From CAZTDD01 sp964612675 (GTDB taxonomy: Bacteria > Hinthialibacterota > Hinthialibacteria > Hinthialibacterales > JAKPRU01), in the NCBI GenBank assembly GCA_964612675.1, contig CAZTDD010000189.1, forward strand, positions 1 to 8,558: a stretch of 8,558 nt of DNA. Reading direction: 5' to 3'. A program made the translations under genes and the position numbers. The first letter of the stretch is position 1, and each line of letters opens with the position of its first letter. Under the pieces are notes generated by a model that saw nothing but the letters and a program-made list of their open reading frames with translations, had not been told where the DNA came from and made no database searches. Positions 1-5,611 of the stretch are shown in pieces.

Positions 1-30
1 AAACCGCTGCAGACACGCTCGTTTCTTTTT

Positions 31-64
31 CCTCCCCCGAAGATCGGGGGAGGTTCGGAGGGGG
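31..64. repeat. REP-like palindromic element, left edge
   Basis: Positions 31-40 (CCTCCCCCGA) and 44-53 (TCGGGGGAGG) are perfect inverted copies around a 3-nt AGA loop, and a G-rich tail (GGAGGGGG, about 57-64) follows. The element lies downstream of the last gene of the minus-strand operon. Read on the minus strand the hairpin is followed by A residues, not U, so it is not a textbook intrinsic terminator for that operon; it could still be a transcript-end structure. The layout of short perfect stem, 3-nt loop and polypurine tail matches the element at the right edge of the window. I infer a dispersed intergenic repeat; copy number cannot be seen from one window. Confidence 0.6.
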
Positions 65-135
65 TTGAGATTCGTTTCGACTACTTTTTGCCGCCCCCTC
101 TTCTTCATGACTCCCGTTACCTCTCTGGGCCTGCT

Positions 136-555
136 TCATTCTGCGGTGGACTGTACAAATCCCACGTGATTCAGTTCTTCCTCGACTTTATTCAATACGT
201 CCGGAAACGGTTGATATACGGAGCGAATCGCATAAAGGCTCGATCGCAGGGTCAGCAAAACGCGCCTTCTTTGTTCATCGCTTTCGGCTCTCGTCTCAAG
301 GTTCTGTAGACCTTCAACCGCCCGGCGGTTCGCCGGAAGGAACGGTACGTGATAGCGGACGGCCCACTGATAATGCCAAACCGCCTTCTCGAGATCGTTC
401 TCCTCTAGCGCTGCATGTGCCTGAGCAAGATGCCTTTCCGCTTGAATCGCAACCTTCGCGGTAACGAGAATCAAAACAGAAGCGAAGAGTATTCCGACAG
501 CCACAATCCGCCGGGGTAGTTTGCCTCGTCCTGGTTCTACGACAGCACCCTTCAT
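136..555 (-). CDS. Small single-pass membrane protein with TPR-like helical region, conserved hypothetical
   Basis: This is a 139-residue protein of unknown function. Residues about 15-36 form one strongly hydrophobic segment (IVAVGILFASVLILVTAKVA) after a basic N-terminus (RGKLPRR), which suggests a membrane anchor with the rest probably in the periplasm. Residues about 39-70 (ERHLAQAHAALEENDLEKAV) have the A/L/G spacing of a tetratricopeptide-type helix pair, continuing into WHYQWAVRYHVPF. A second conserved-looking block, LRSSLYAIRSVYQPF, is near residues 103-117. From memory, similar small proteins (anchor, 'A..HY..A..WY.P', 'R..LYA.RS.Y.P') occur in delta-proteobacteria-like lineages without assigned function; this is unverified. 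The ATG at 555 has a GGAG-type ribosome site (CTGGAGAA) about 10 nt upstream and sits 22 nt after the FmdB-like gene, so it is probably the last gene of the chaperone operon. A frame in the opposite direction over this region is a shadow. Confidence 0.8.
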   Translation of the reverse strand: MKGAVVEPGRGKLPRRIVAVGILFASVLILVTAKVAIQAERHLAQAHAALEENDLEKAVWHYQWAVRYHVPFLPANRRAVEGLQNLETRAESDEQRRRVLLTLRSSLYAIRSVYQPFPDVLNKVEEELNHVGFVQSTAE

Positions 556-577
556 GCAAGCGTTCTCCAGAAAGAAC

Positions 578-904
578 TCAATTCGCCGTCGCTGTCGCGC
601 TTTTTCCGCTGTCTTTCGATTTGGCTGAATCTTTCTTTTTTCCGGAATCGTCGGATTTCGAGCTCGTGTCAGCCTGTTTCGTTTCTTGCTTGGCTTTCTC
701 CTGGTATTCCTTGCTACGATAGTCCGTTATATAAAAGCCGGAGCCTTTAAAAATGAATCCGGCTCCGGCTCCTAATACACGCTGAACTTTTGTCCGCTTT
801 TCACACGCCTCACAAAACGCGGTTTTGAGAGGTTCTTCCGTCATTGACTGAAAAACCTCAAAAGTATGGCCGCACTTCTTACACTCATAATCATACGTTG
901 GCAT
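578..904 (-). CDS. FmdB-family zinc-ribbon regulatory protein
   Basis: This 108-residue protein starts with the FmdB/CxxC signature MPTYDYECKKCGHTFEVF. Two CxxC knuckles (C8-C11 and C31-C34) can bind one zinc ion. The family core ends at about residue 61 with GSGFYITDYR, a typical FmdB block; the remainder (about 70-108) is a low-complexity K/S/D-rich tail, probably disordered. The family takes its name from a putative regulator in a methylotroph formamidase cluster; its biochemical role is not well established, and members often sit beside chaperone or housekeeping genes. I chose the ATG at 904 instead of the longer in-frame start at 949, because AGGAG (912-916) is 7 nt upstream and homology begins with MPTYDY. 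It follows dnaK by 87 nt and precedes the membrane protein by 22 nt, so co-transcription is likely. The small protein may assist the chaperone system or regulate, but the sequence does not show which. Confidence 0.88.
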   Translation of the reverse strand: MPTYDYECKKCGHTFEVFQSMTEEPLKTAFCEACEKRTKVQRVLGAGAGFIFKGSGFYITDYRSKEYQEKAKQETKQADTSSKSDDSGKKKDSAKSKDSGKSATATAN

Positions 905-911
905 TGATTCA

Positions 912-916
912 CTCCT
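912..916 (-). promoter_or_regulatory. Shine-Dalgarno deciding the FmdB-like start
   Basis: AGGAG on the minus strand lies 7 nt before the ATG at 904. A longer reading frame from 949 would add 15 residues that do not resemble the family, so this site supports the shorter start. Confidence 0.75.
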
Positions 917-991
917 AAGATGAATTCCATTCAGCAAAAACACATGCATGAGGAACGCACATGTTCAGCGTCGTTGTTTTGGGGCGCCTAC

Positions 992-2947
992 TTACTCCTT
1001 CTCGACGGTGTATTCAGCGTCGACAACGTCCTCTTCTTCCTTTTTCGGGCCGCCCTCTTCGGCACCGGCTGCGCCCTCCTGTGAGGCTGTCGACTCGCCG
1101 CCCTGACCGGCAGCCTGCTCTTGCGCTTGCTGTGCGGCCTGTTGACGTTGGACCTCTTCGTAGATCGCCTGACCGATCTTGTGCGTCGCCTGCTCCAGCG
1201 CTTCCTTCTTGGAGCGAATCGTATCGCTATTGCCCTCCTCGATAGCATTCTTGAGTTCCTGAAGAGCATCCTCCACGGCTTTCTTGTCATCAACCGAGAT
1301 CTTATCGCCATACTCGGAGAGCGATTTTTCGGTCGAATAAACAAGAGCATCCGCTTCGTTCCGGAGCGTTGCCTCTTCACGGTGACGCCTATCCTCTTCA
1401 GCGTGCTCTTCCGCGTCATGAACCATCTTGTCGATCTCGTCTTTCGAGAGACCGCTCGACGATTCGATCCGGATCTTCTGTTCTTTGCCAGTACCAAGAT
1501 CCTTCGCGGAAACGTGCACGATACCGTTCGCATCGATATCGAACGTCACTTCGATTTGCGGTACGCCGCGAGGTGCGGGCGGTATTCCAACCAGATCGAA
1601 TCGGCCCAGCGTTCGATTCTGGCCCGCCATTTCGCGCTCGCCCTGGAGCACATGGATCGAAACCGCGGGCTGATTGTCCGTCGCTGTCGAGAAGATCTGA
1701 CTCTTTCGAGTCGGGATCGTGGTGTTGCGCTCGATCAGTTTGGTGAAAACGCCGCCCAGAGTCTCGATACCCAGAGAAAGCGGGGTAACATCCAGAAGAA
1801 GAACATCTTTGACGTCTTTTGTCAAAACACCCGCCTGAATCGCCGCGCCAATCGCGACAACTTCGTCCGGGTTGACTCCACGGTGAGGATCTCTCCCGAA
1901 CAGATCCTTGACAATCCGTTGAACCATCGGAATACGAGTCGATCCACCAACCAGAATCACCTCGTCAATCTCGTTCGATTGTAGACCCGCATCCTGGAGC
2001 GCCTTGCGGCACGGCGCCATCGTCCGCTCGATGACCGGACCGGCCAAACGCTCGAACTGAGAGCGCGTCAACTTGATCTTCAAGTGTTTGGGTCCCGAAG
2101 CATCCGCGGTGACATAAGGAATCTCGATCGACGTTTCTTGCGCGCTGGAAAGTTCACACTTGGCTTTCTCCGCAGCATCCTTCAGCCGCTGAATGGCCAT
2201 TGGGTCCTTCTGCAGATCCACACCTTGATCTTTTCTGAACTCCTCCGCAAGCCAATCGATCAACACTTTGTCAATGTCGTCTCCACCCAGGTGAGTGTCG
2301 CCATGGGTCGATTTCACCTCGAAAACGCCGTCGCCCAGCTCCAGAATGGAAATATCGAACGTTCCACCGCCGAAGTCATACACAGCGATCTTCTCGTCCT
2401 TCTTCTTGTCCAAACCGTAAGCCAACGCAGCGGCAGTCGGTTCGTTGATGATTCGTTGAACCTCCAGCCCGGCGATACGCCCGGCATCCTTGGTCGATTG
2501 GCGCTGACTGTCATTGAAGTACGCCGGCACGGTGATCACGGCTTGTTTGACTTCCTGACCGAGATAATCCTCCGCCGTCTGCTTCATTTTCTGCAAAACG
2601 TAAGCGGAAATCTCTTCCGGCGCATACGTCTTGTCGCCGACGCGGAACCGAGCCATCCCGTTCGGTCCTTCCTCCACCTTGAACGAAACCGTCTCAATCT
2701 CCGATCCGGCTTCAGAATATCGGCGGCCGATGAACCGTTTCGCACTGGTTACCGTTCCAGTCGGATTCGTGATTGCCTGGCGCTTCGCCGCCTGACCGAC
2801 CAGCCGTTCGCCGCTCTCTGTAAATGCGACCACGGAAGGCGTCGTCCGGCCTCCTTCTGAATTCGTGATAACAGTCGGTTCTCCGCCTTCAATGACGGAA
2901 ACAACTGAATTCGTAGTTCCTAAATCTATTCCGATTACCTTAGACAT
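992..2947 (-). CDS. dnaK: Molecular chaperone DnaK (Hsp70)
   Basis: This 651-residue, full-length Hsp70 uses ATP-driven cycles of binding and release on hydrophobic stretches of unfolded cytoplasmic proteins, with DnaJ and GrpE as partners. The ATPase domain carries phosphate-1 GIDLGTTNSVV (6-16), INEPTAAALAYGLD (167-180), phosphate-2 DFGGGTFD (191-198), GGDDID (221-226) and adenosine motif VGGSTRIP (333-340). The interdomain linker DVLLLD is at 381-386, followed by the beta substrate-binding domain (TPLSLGIETLGG, RNTTIPT) and a helical lid. The C-terminus is a Q/A/E-rich disordered stretch ending in VVDAEY (641-646), close to the conserved tail motif. The residue 75-105 segment (RRYSEAGSEIETVSFKVEEG) corresponds to the insertion typical of Gram-negative DnaK. 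The ATG at 2947 has GAGGAGG 8 nt upstream. It lies 23 nt behind grpE. No residue of the signature motifs is missing. Confidence 0.99.
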   Translation of the reverse strand: MSKVIGIDLGTTNSVVSVIEGGEPTVITNSEGGRTTPSVVAFTESGERLVGQAAKRQAITNPTGTVTSAKRFIGRRYSEAGSEIETVSFKVEEGPNGMARFRVGDKTYAPEEISAYVLQKMKQTAEDYLGQEVKQAVITVPAYFNDSQRQSTKDAGRIAGLEVQRIINEPTAAALAYGLDKKKDEKIAVYDFGGGTFDISILELGDGVFEVKSTHGDTHLGGDDIDKVLIDWLAEEFRKDQGVDLQKDPMAIQRLKDAAEKAKCELSSAQETSIEIPYVTADASGPKHLKIKLTRSQFERLAGPVIERTMAPCRKALQDAGLQSNEIDEVILVGGSTRIPMVQRIVKDLFGRDPHRGVNPDEVVAIGAAIQAGVLTKDVKDVLLLDVTPLSLGIETLGGVFTKLIERNTTIPTRKSQIFSTATDNQPAVSIHVLQGEREMAGQNRTLGRFDLVGIPPAPRGVPQIEVTFDIDANGIVHVSAKDLGTGKEQKIRIESSSGLSKDEIDKMVHDAEEHAEEDRRHREEATLRNEADALVYSTEKSLSEYGDKISVDDKKAVEDALQELKNAIEEGNSDTIRSKKEALEQATHKIGQAIYEEVQRQQAAQQAQEQAAGQGGESTASQEGAAGAEEGGPKKEEEDVVDAEYTVEKE

Positions 2948-2955
2948 GAGTAATG

Positions 2956-2962
2956 CCTCCTC
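2956..2962 (-). promoter_or_regulatory. Strong Shine-Dalgarno of dnaK
   Basis: GAGGAGG on the minus strand, with an 8-nt spacer to the dnaK ATG, occupies most of the 23-nt grpE-dnaK gap. It leaves no room for a separate promoter there, so dnaK depends on transcription entering from grpE or further upstream. Confidence 0.8.
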
Positions 2963-2970
2963 TTTGGGCT

Positions 2971-3564
2971 TTATGATTTCGTATCCTGATTGCCGGTTGC
3001 TTCCACGTCTTCTCCCGTAGGCGCAACCGAGACTTTCACCCGAGGTGCCCGCAGCACCCTATCGTGAAGCCGGTAGCCGGGTGTGATTTCCTCAACGACT
3101 GTATTGGGGGGCACATCGTCACGCGGATCCTGGAGGATCGCTTCGTGCGAATGTGGATCGAACGGCTCACCGACCGTGGGAATCCGTTCGAGACCCCGTC
3201 GCTTAAGAATGCCGAACAAACGGTCAAATACCATGTCCACACCTTCTTTGTAGGATTCGACGTTGTTTGTCTGTTCGGCGACAATCCGAGCGCGGTTGAG
3301 GTTGTCCACAACGTCCAGCAGCTCGCTCATGAATCCTTCCAGAGCGAATGCCGAGAGCTGGGACTTCTCACGCTCCACACGTTTCCTGTAATTCTCAAAT
3401 TCGGCCTTCAACCGTTTGAGATGGTCAAGATATTCGTCACGCTCTTTGGCTTTTTGGCGAAGATCCACAGGATCCTCCTCCACAGCCTCCGATAGATCGT
3501 CGGCTTCATCGCCTTGGTTTTCCCATTGCTCTTCAAGTGCCAATTTGACTTCCTTCTCTTTCAC
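2971..3564 (-). CDS. grpE: Nucleotide exchange factor GrpE
   Basis: This 197-residue protein is the ADP/ATP exchange partner of DnaK; it works as a dimer in the cytoplasm. The N-terminal ~35 residues are acidic and probably flexible (ADDLSEAVEEDPVDL). A long charged coiled coil follows (about 36-75, with YLDHLKRLKAEFENYRKRVE, the usual GrpE heptad region). Next come a helical segment (LLDVVDNLNRA, 82-92) and the C-terminal beta domain that contacts DnaK, with GEPFDPHSHEAI (132-143) and GYRLHDRVLRAPRVKV (163-178). All are standard family blocks and the length is normal. The start is GTG at 3562-3564, supported by GGGGAGG 5 nt upstream. It follows htrA by 42 nt and precedes dnaK by 23 nt, so it is the middle of the operon. 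No dnaJ or hrcA gene accompanies it in this window. Confidence 0.97.
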   Translation of the reverse strand: MKEKEVKLALEEQWENQGDEADDLSEAVEEDPVDLRQKAKERDEYLDHLKRLKAEFENYRKRVEREKSQLSAFALEGFMSELLDVVDNLNRARIVAEQTNNVESYKEGVDMVFDRLFGILKRRGLERIPTVGEPFDPHSHEAILQDPRDDVPPNTVVEEITPGYRLHDRVLRAPRVKVSVAPTGEDVEATGNQDTKS

Positions 3565-3569
3565 TGTTT

Positions 3570-3576
3570 CCTCCCC
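3570..3576 (-). promoter_or_regulatory. Shine-Dalgarno deciding the GTG start of grpE
   Basis: GGGGAGG on the minus strand lies 5 nt before the GTG at 3564. No ATG with comparable spacing exists nearby in frame, so grpE very probably starts with GTG. Confidence 0.75.
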
Positions 3577-3606
3577 ATCTTCTTTCAGGAGTTAGCCTAT
3601 CTATTT

Positions 3607-5082
3607 TCAAACCGATTTACGATCGATTTCCGTTCTCCAGTAAGACCATTTTCCTCTGCGTGACTCATACCGGCAGAAATAAACGGCCAAGGTGCCCTCT
3701 TCACTCAATCTCCTCTTCAATTGTTCCAGATCATCCAACGACGCGACCGGCGTTCCCGCACCGGAAGAGCCCGCAGGGCCGATTTGACAGATAATGTCGC
3801 CCGGTTTTAATTCGGCGATGTCAGCCGGACTGTCTTTCTTCACGCGGGTTACAACCAAACCCTGAAGGTCTTTCCGTACCTGCCACCGTCGACGCCACTC
3901 ATCGTCCAGCGGGCGCATCTCCATTCCCAGCCACAGGTTCCTCGTACCTTGAGGTCTGCCGGATCTCGAACCGGAAAGTCCCAACGGAACCGTAACCACC
4001 ATCGGCTCACCGGCTCGAACGATATCGAGCTGAACGCTGGTCTCACCCTCCGGCACTAAATCCGACGTAATATCGTCGCTGGACTCGATCCGCGTACCGT
4101 TCACCGATTGAATGACATCGAACCGTCGAAGCGGACCGTCCCCGGCTGTCCCGGGTCGCACCTTCGTAACAAGTACTCCGTGCAGATCTTCGATACCCCG
4201 AAATCCTTCGATACTCTCTCGAAGCGCGGCCCGGAGCCGCGGATACATGTTCTGCGCCTCGATCCCCAGTCGTTGCTCCACCGAGGGGATTCCGTGCACG
4301 TAGTAATTGTAAATCTTCTCCACGCGGTTCACCGGAATCGCGAAACCGATTCCGACGGAACCGCCCGACGGCGACGCTATCGCGGTGTTGATACCGATCA
4401 ATTCGGAGTCGATGTTGATCAGTGGTCCGCCGCTGTTTCCCGGATTGATATCGGCATCCGCCTGGATGAGGTTCGTCAACACTCGCCCGTCCTGATCTTC
4501 AATGAACCGGCCAAGCTGACTGATGATCCCCTCGGTAACTGTGTGGCTCTGACCGAGTGCGTAGCCGATCGCAATCACAGTCTCTCCGATCATCAGGTCG
4601 GAAGACGTCCCAAACGGCAGATACTGTTTTGGTGGATCGCCTGCGAGTTTCAGAATCGCGATATCCTCGGAAGGATCGCGTCCCACAATGTCCGCCTTCC
4701 GGGGAATATCCTCACCGTGAAGCAACACTTCAATGATGTCCGCCTCATCCCGGCGACTTTGTACGGCGAACGTCACAACGTGATTGTTCGTCACGATGTG
4801 ACCGCTGTCGTCCACAATCACGCCGGACCCCAGCGAGCTTCCTACAACGTCTTCTTGGAAAAGCCCCGGGGGAAACAATAGATCGTCGAAGGGGCTCCGA
4901 AACAATCCGAACGGTGATCGCGTCACTCGGATACGTTTCTTCGTTCGGATATCCACAACAGCCGGAATCGCCTGCTCAACTGCCACGACAACCGGCGTTC
5001 GCCTTGTCTGCACCGACGACGAAACATCGAGCGCAGGTATCGACAGCAGCACGGGTAGTATGTACAACAGGCGTCGAAGCAT
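3607..5082 (-). CDS. Periplasmic HtrA/DegP-type serine protease with PDZ domains
   Basis: From the ATG at 5082 this is 491 residues. Residues 1-23 look like a signal peptide (basic MLRR, hydrophobic LLYILPVLLSIPAL), so the product is exported. The trypsin-like domain spans about 30-255, with catalytic triad H101 (IVTNNHVV), D140 (SEDIAIL) and S217 (NPGNSGGPL), followed by GIGFAIPV. All three residues are present, so it should be active. Two PDZ-like regions follow, about 272-372 (GVLVTKVRPG, FDVIQSVNGT) and 380-470 (GLVVTRVKKDSPA, LKPGDIICQIG). The C-terminus is basic and aromatic (YESRRGKWSYWR). HtrA proteins degrade or refold damaged envelope proteins. The segment normally IGNPFG reads IGYALG here. 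A TTG at 5109 would lengthen the protein by 9 residues, but neither start has a strong ribosome site; the ATG gives the better signal peptide. I leave the symbol blank because DegP, DegQ and more distant HtrA paralogues cannot be separated. It is first in the operon with grpE and dnaK. Confidence 0.93.
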   Translation of the reverse strand: MLRRLLYILPVLLSIPALDVSSSVQTRRTPVVVAVEQAIPAVVDIRTKKRIRVTRSPFGLFRSPFDDLLFPPGLFQEDVVGSSLGSGVIVDDSGHIVTNNHVVTFAVQSRRDEADIIEVLLHGEDIPRKADIVGRDPSEDIAILKLAGDPPKQYLPFGTSSDLMIGETVIAIGYALGQSHTVTEGIISQLGRFIEDQDGRVLTNLIQADADINPGNSGGPLINIDSELIGINTAIASPSGGSVGIGFAIPVNRVEKIYNYYVHGIPSVEQRLGIEAQNMYPRLRAALRESIEGFRGIEDLHGVLVTKVRPGTAGDGPLRRFDVIQSVNGTRIESSDDITSDLVPEGETSVQLDIVRAGEPMVVTVPLGLSGSRSGRPQGTRNLWLGMEMRPLDDEWRRRWQVRKDLQGLVVTRVKKDSPADIAELKPGDIICQIGPAGSSGAGTPVASLDDLEQLKRRLSEEGTLAVYFCRYESRRGKWSYWRTEIDRKSV

Positions 5083-5201
5083 CGTTTCAGATTTACTCGA
5101 ACAGAGCAAAGTTGAGCGTTTTTAGGACCAAAAAGGGTGCAAGTTCCATTCCAGAGGGTTGGTCTCGACAAAAAGAAAAGAAGTACAAGCGTAACCAATT
5201 C

Positions 5202-5232
5202 ATAATAAATGACTTATGCAATTCGATCTCAA
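5202..5232 (-). promoter_or_regulatory. Candidate housekeeping-type promoter for the htrA-grpE-dnaK operon
   Basis: On the minus strand TTGAGA (5227-5232) and TATTAT (5202-5207) each match the -35 and -10 consensus at 5 of 6 bases, with a spacer of 19 nt, which is longer than the ideal 17. The leader to the htrA ATG would be about 110 nt. A weaker heat-shock-like arrangement starting with CTTGAA (5268-5273) lies further upstream. Read by eye only. Confidence 0.35.
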
Positions 5233-5290
5233 CCTAAATAAGAACCATCCATCGAGGAGATAGAATTGTTCAAGGATTGAACAGAGTCAG

Positions 5291-5333
5291 TTTGGCACGC
5301 TCTATTTCTCCGAGATCGGCTGGGTGTGCCAAA
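5291..5333. repeat. TTTGGCAC inverted repeat in the divergent promoter region
   Basis: TTTGGCAC (5291-5298) and its exact reverse complement GTGCCAAA (5326-5333) are separated by 27 nt. There is no U-run on either side to make it a terminator. It is upstream of both candidate promoters, between the two divergent transcription units, so it may be a binding site for a dimeric regulator. TTGGCAC resembles the -24 part of a sigma-54 promoter, but no GC element lies at the right distance on either strand. Confidence 0.4.
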
Positions 5334-5489
5334 AACGACTACGCAACCGAGACCGGTGAACAAAGTGCAGGCCGTAGGGTCGAAGGCGGATTTGCGAAGA
5401 ACCGGAAGGAGAGAACACAGCGGATTCGACCTTTCGGTAGCTATATCCAGTTTGAACTCCGTTCGCATAAATTTACTGGATACAACTTT

Positions 5490-5518
5490 TTGCAAGTTTT
5501 TACACAACCGTGAATACT
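5490..5518 (+). promoter_or_regulatory. Candidate promoter of the plus-strand unknown gene
   Basis: TTGCAA (5490-5495) and AATACT (5513-5518) are separated by exactly 17 nt, each matching the sigma-70 hexamers at 4 of 6 bases, in an AT-rich stretch. Transcription would start near 5525 and give a leader of about 87 nt before the ATG at 5612. Confidence 0.35.
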
Positions 5519-5597
5519 CTTTCTCCCGCTCGTTATACACTCTTCAATGACAGAAACTCGAGGGGCAAGGGATACTGTAGAAATGAGTCCCCTCATA

Positions 5598-5603
5598 AAG
5601 GAG
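5598..5603 (+). promoter_or_regulatory. Shine-Dalgarno deciding the start at 5612
   Basis: AAGGAG lies 8 nt before the ATG at 5612. The open frame extends upstream to 5510, but those extra 34 codons have no ribosome site and cover the promoter-like leader, so the shorter start is preferred. Confidence 0.75.
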
Positions 5604-5611
5604 TGAGTACC

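Larger units (their letters stand above)
5083..5611. other. Divergent intergenic region between htrA and the plus-strand gene
   Basis: About 530 bp with no convincing gene. Short open frames on both strands overlap one another here, lack good ribosome sites and resemble no family I recognise. The region is more AT-rich than the flanking genes (for example 5165-5240 and 5465-5520), as expected for promoters. It must hold the start of the minus-strand chaperone operon and of the plus-strand gene. I searched by eye for a CIRCE operator (TTAGCACTC-N9-GAGTGCTAA) and found none. A TTTGGCAC inverted repeat lies near its middle. Confidence 0.7.

Noticed and set aside
21..53. Intrinsic terminator for the minus-strand operon
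   Set aside because: In the operon direction the hairpin is followed by AAAAAGAAA instead of a U-run; the T-rich stretch is on the wrong side.
1121..1984. Long plus-strand open frame of 287 codons opposite dnaK
   Set aside because: It lies wholly antisense to conserved dnaK codons, is rich in R, L and D in a way expected from the reverse of DnaK, and has no family resemblance or ribosome site. The same applies to the plus-strand frame at 2084-2860.
4108..4881. Plus-strand open frame of 257 codons opposite htrA
   Set aside because: It mirrors the protease-domain codons of a gene with intact catalytic motifs; there is no independent evidence of coding.
5291..5310. Sigma-54 promoter at TTTGGCACG
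   Set aside because: The -24-like TGGCAC is present, but the -12 GC element is missing at the required distance in both orientations.
5277..5550. Overlapping short frames in the divergent intergenic region (plus 5277-5513, plus 5326-5550, minus 5229-5540)
   Set aside because: They conflict with each other, cover candidate promoters, lack Shine-Dalgarno sites and resemble no protein family.
5083..5611. CIRCE/HrcA operator for the heat-shock operon
   Set aside because: No TTAGCACTC-N9-GAGTGCTAA or close variant is visible on either strand.
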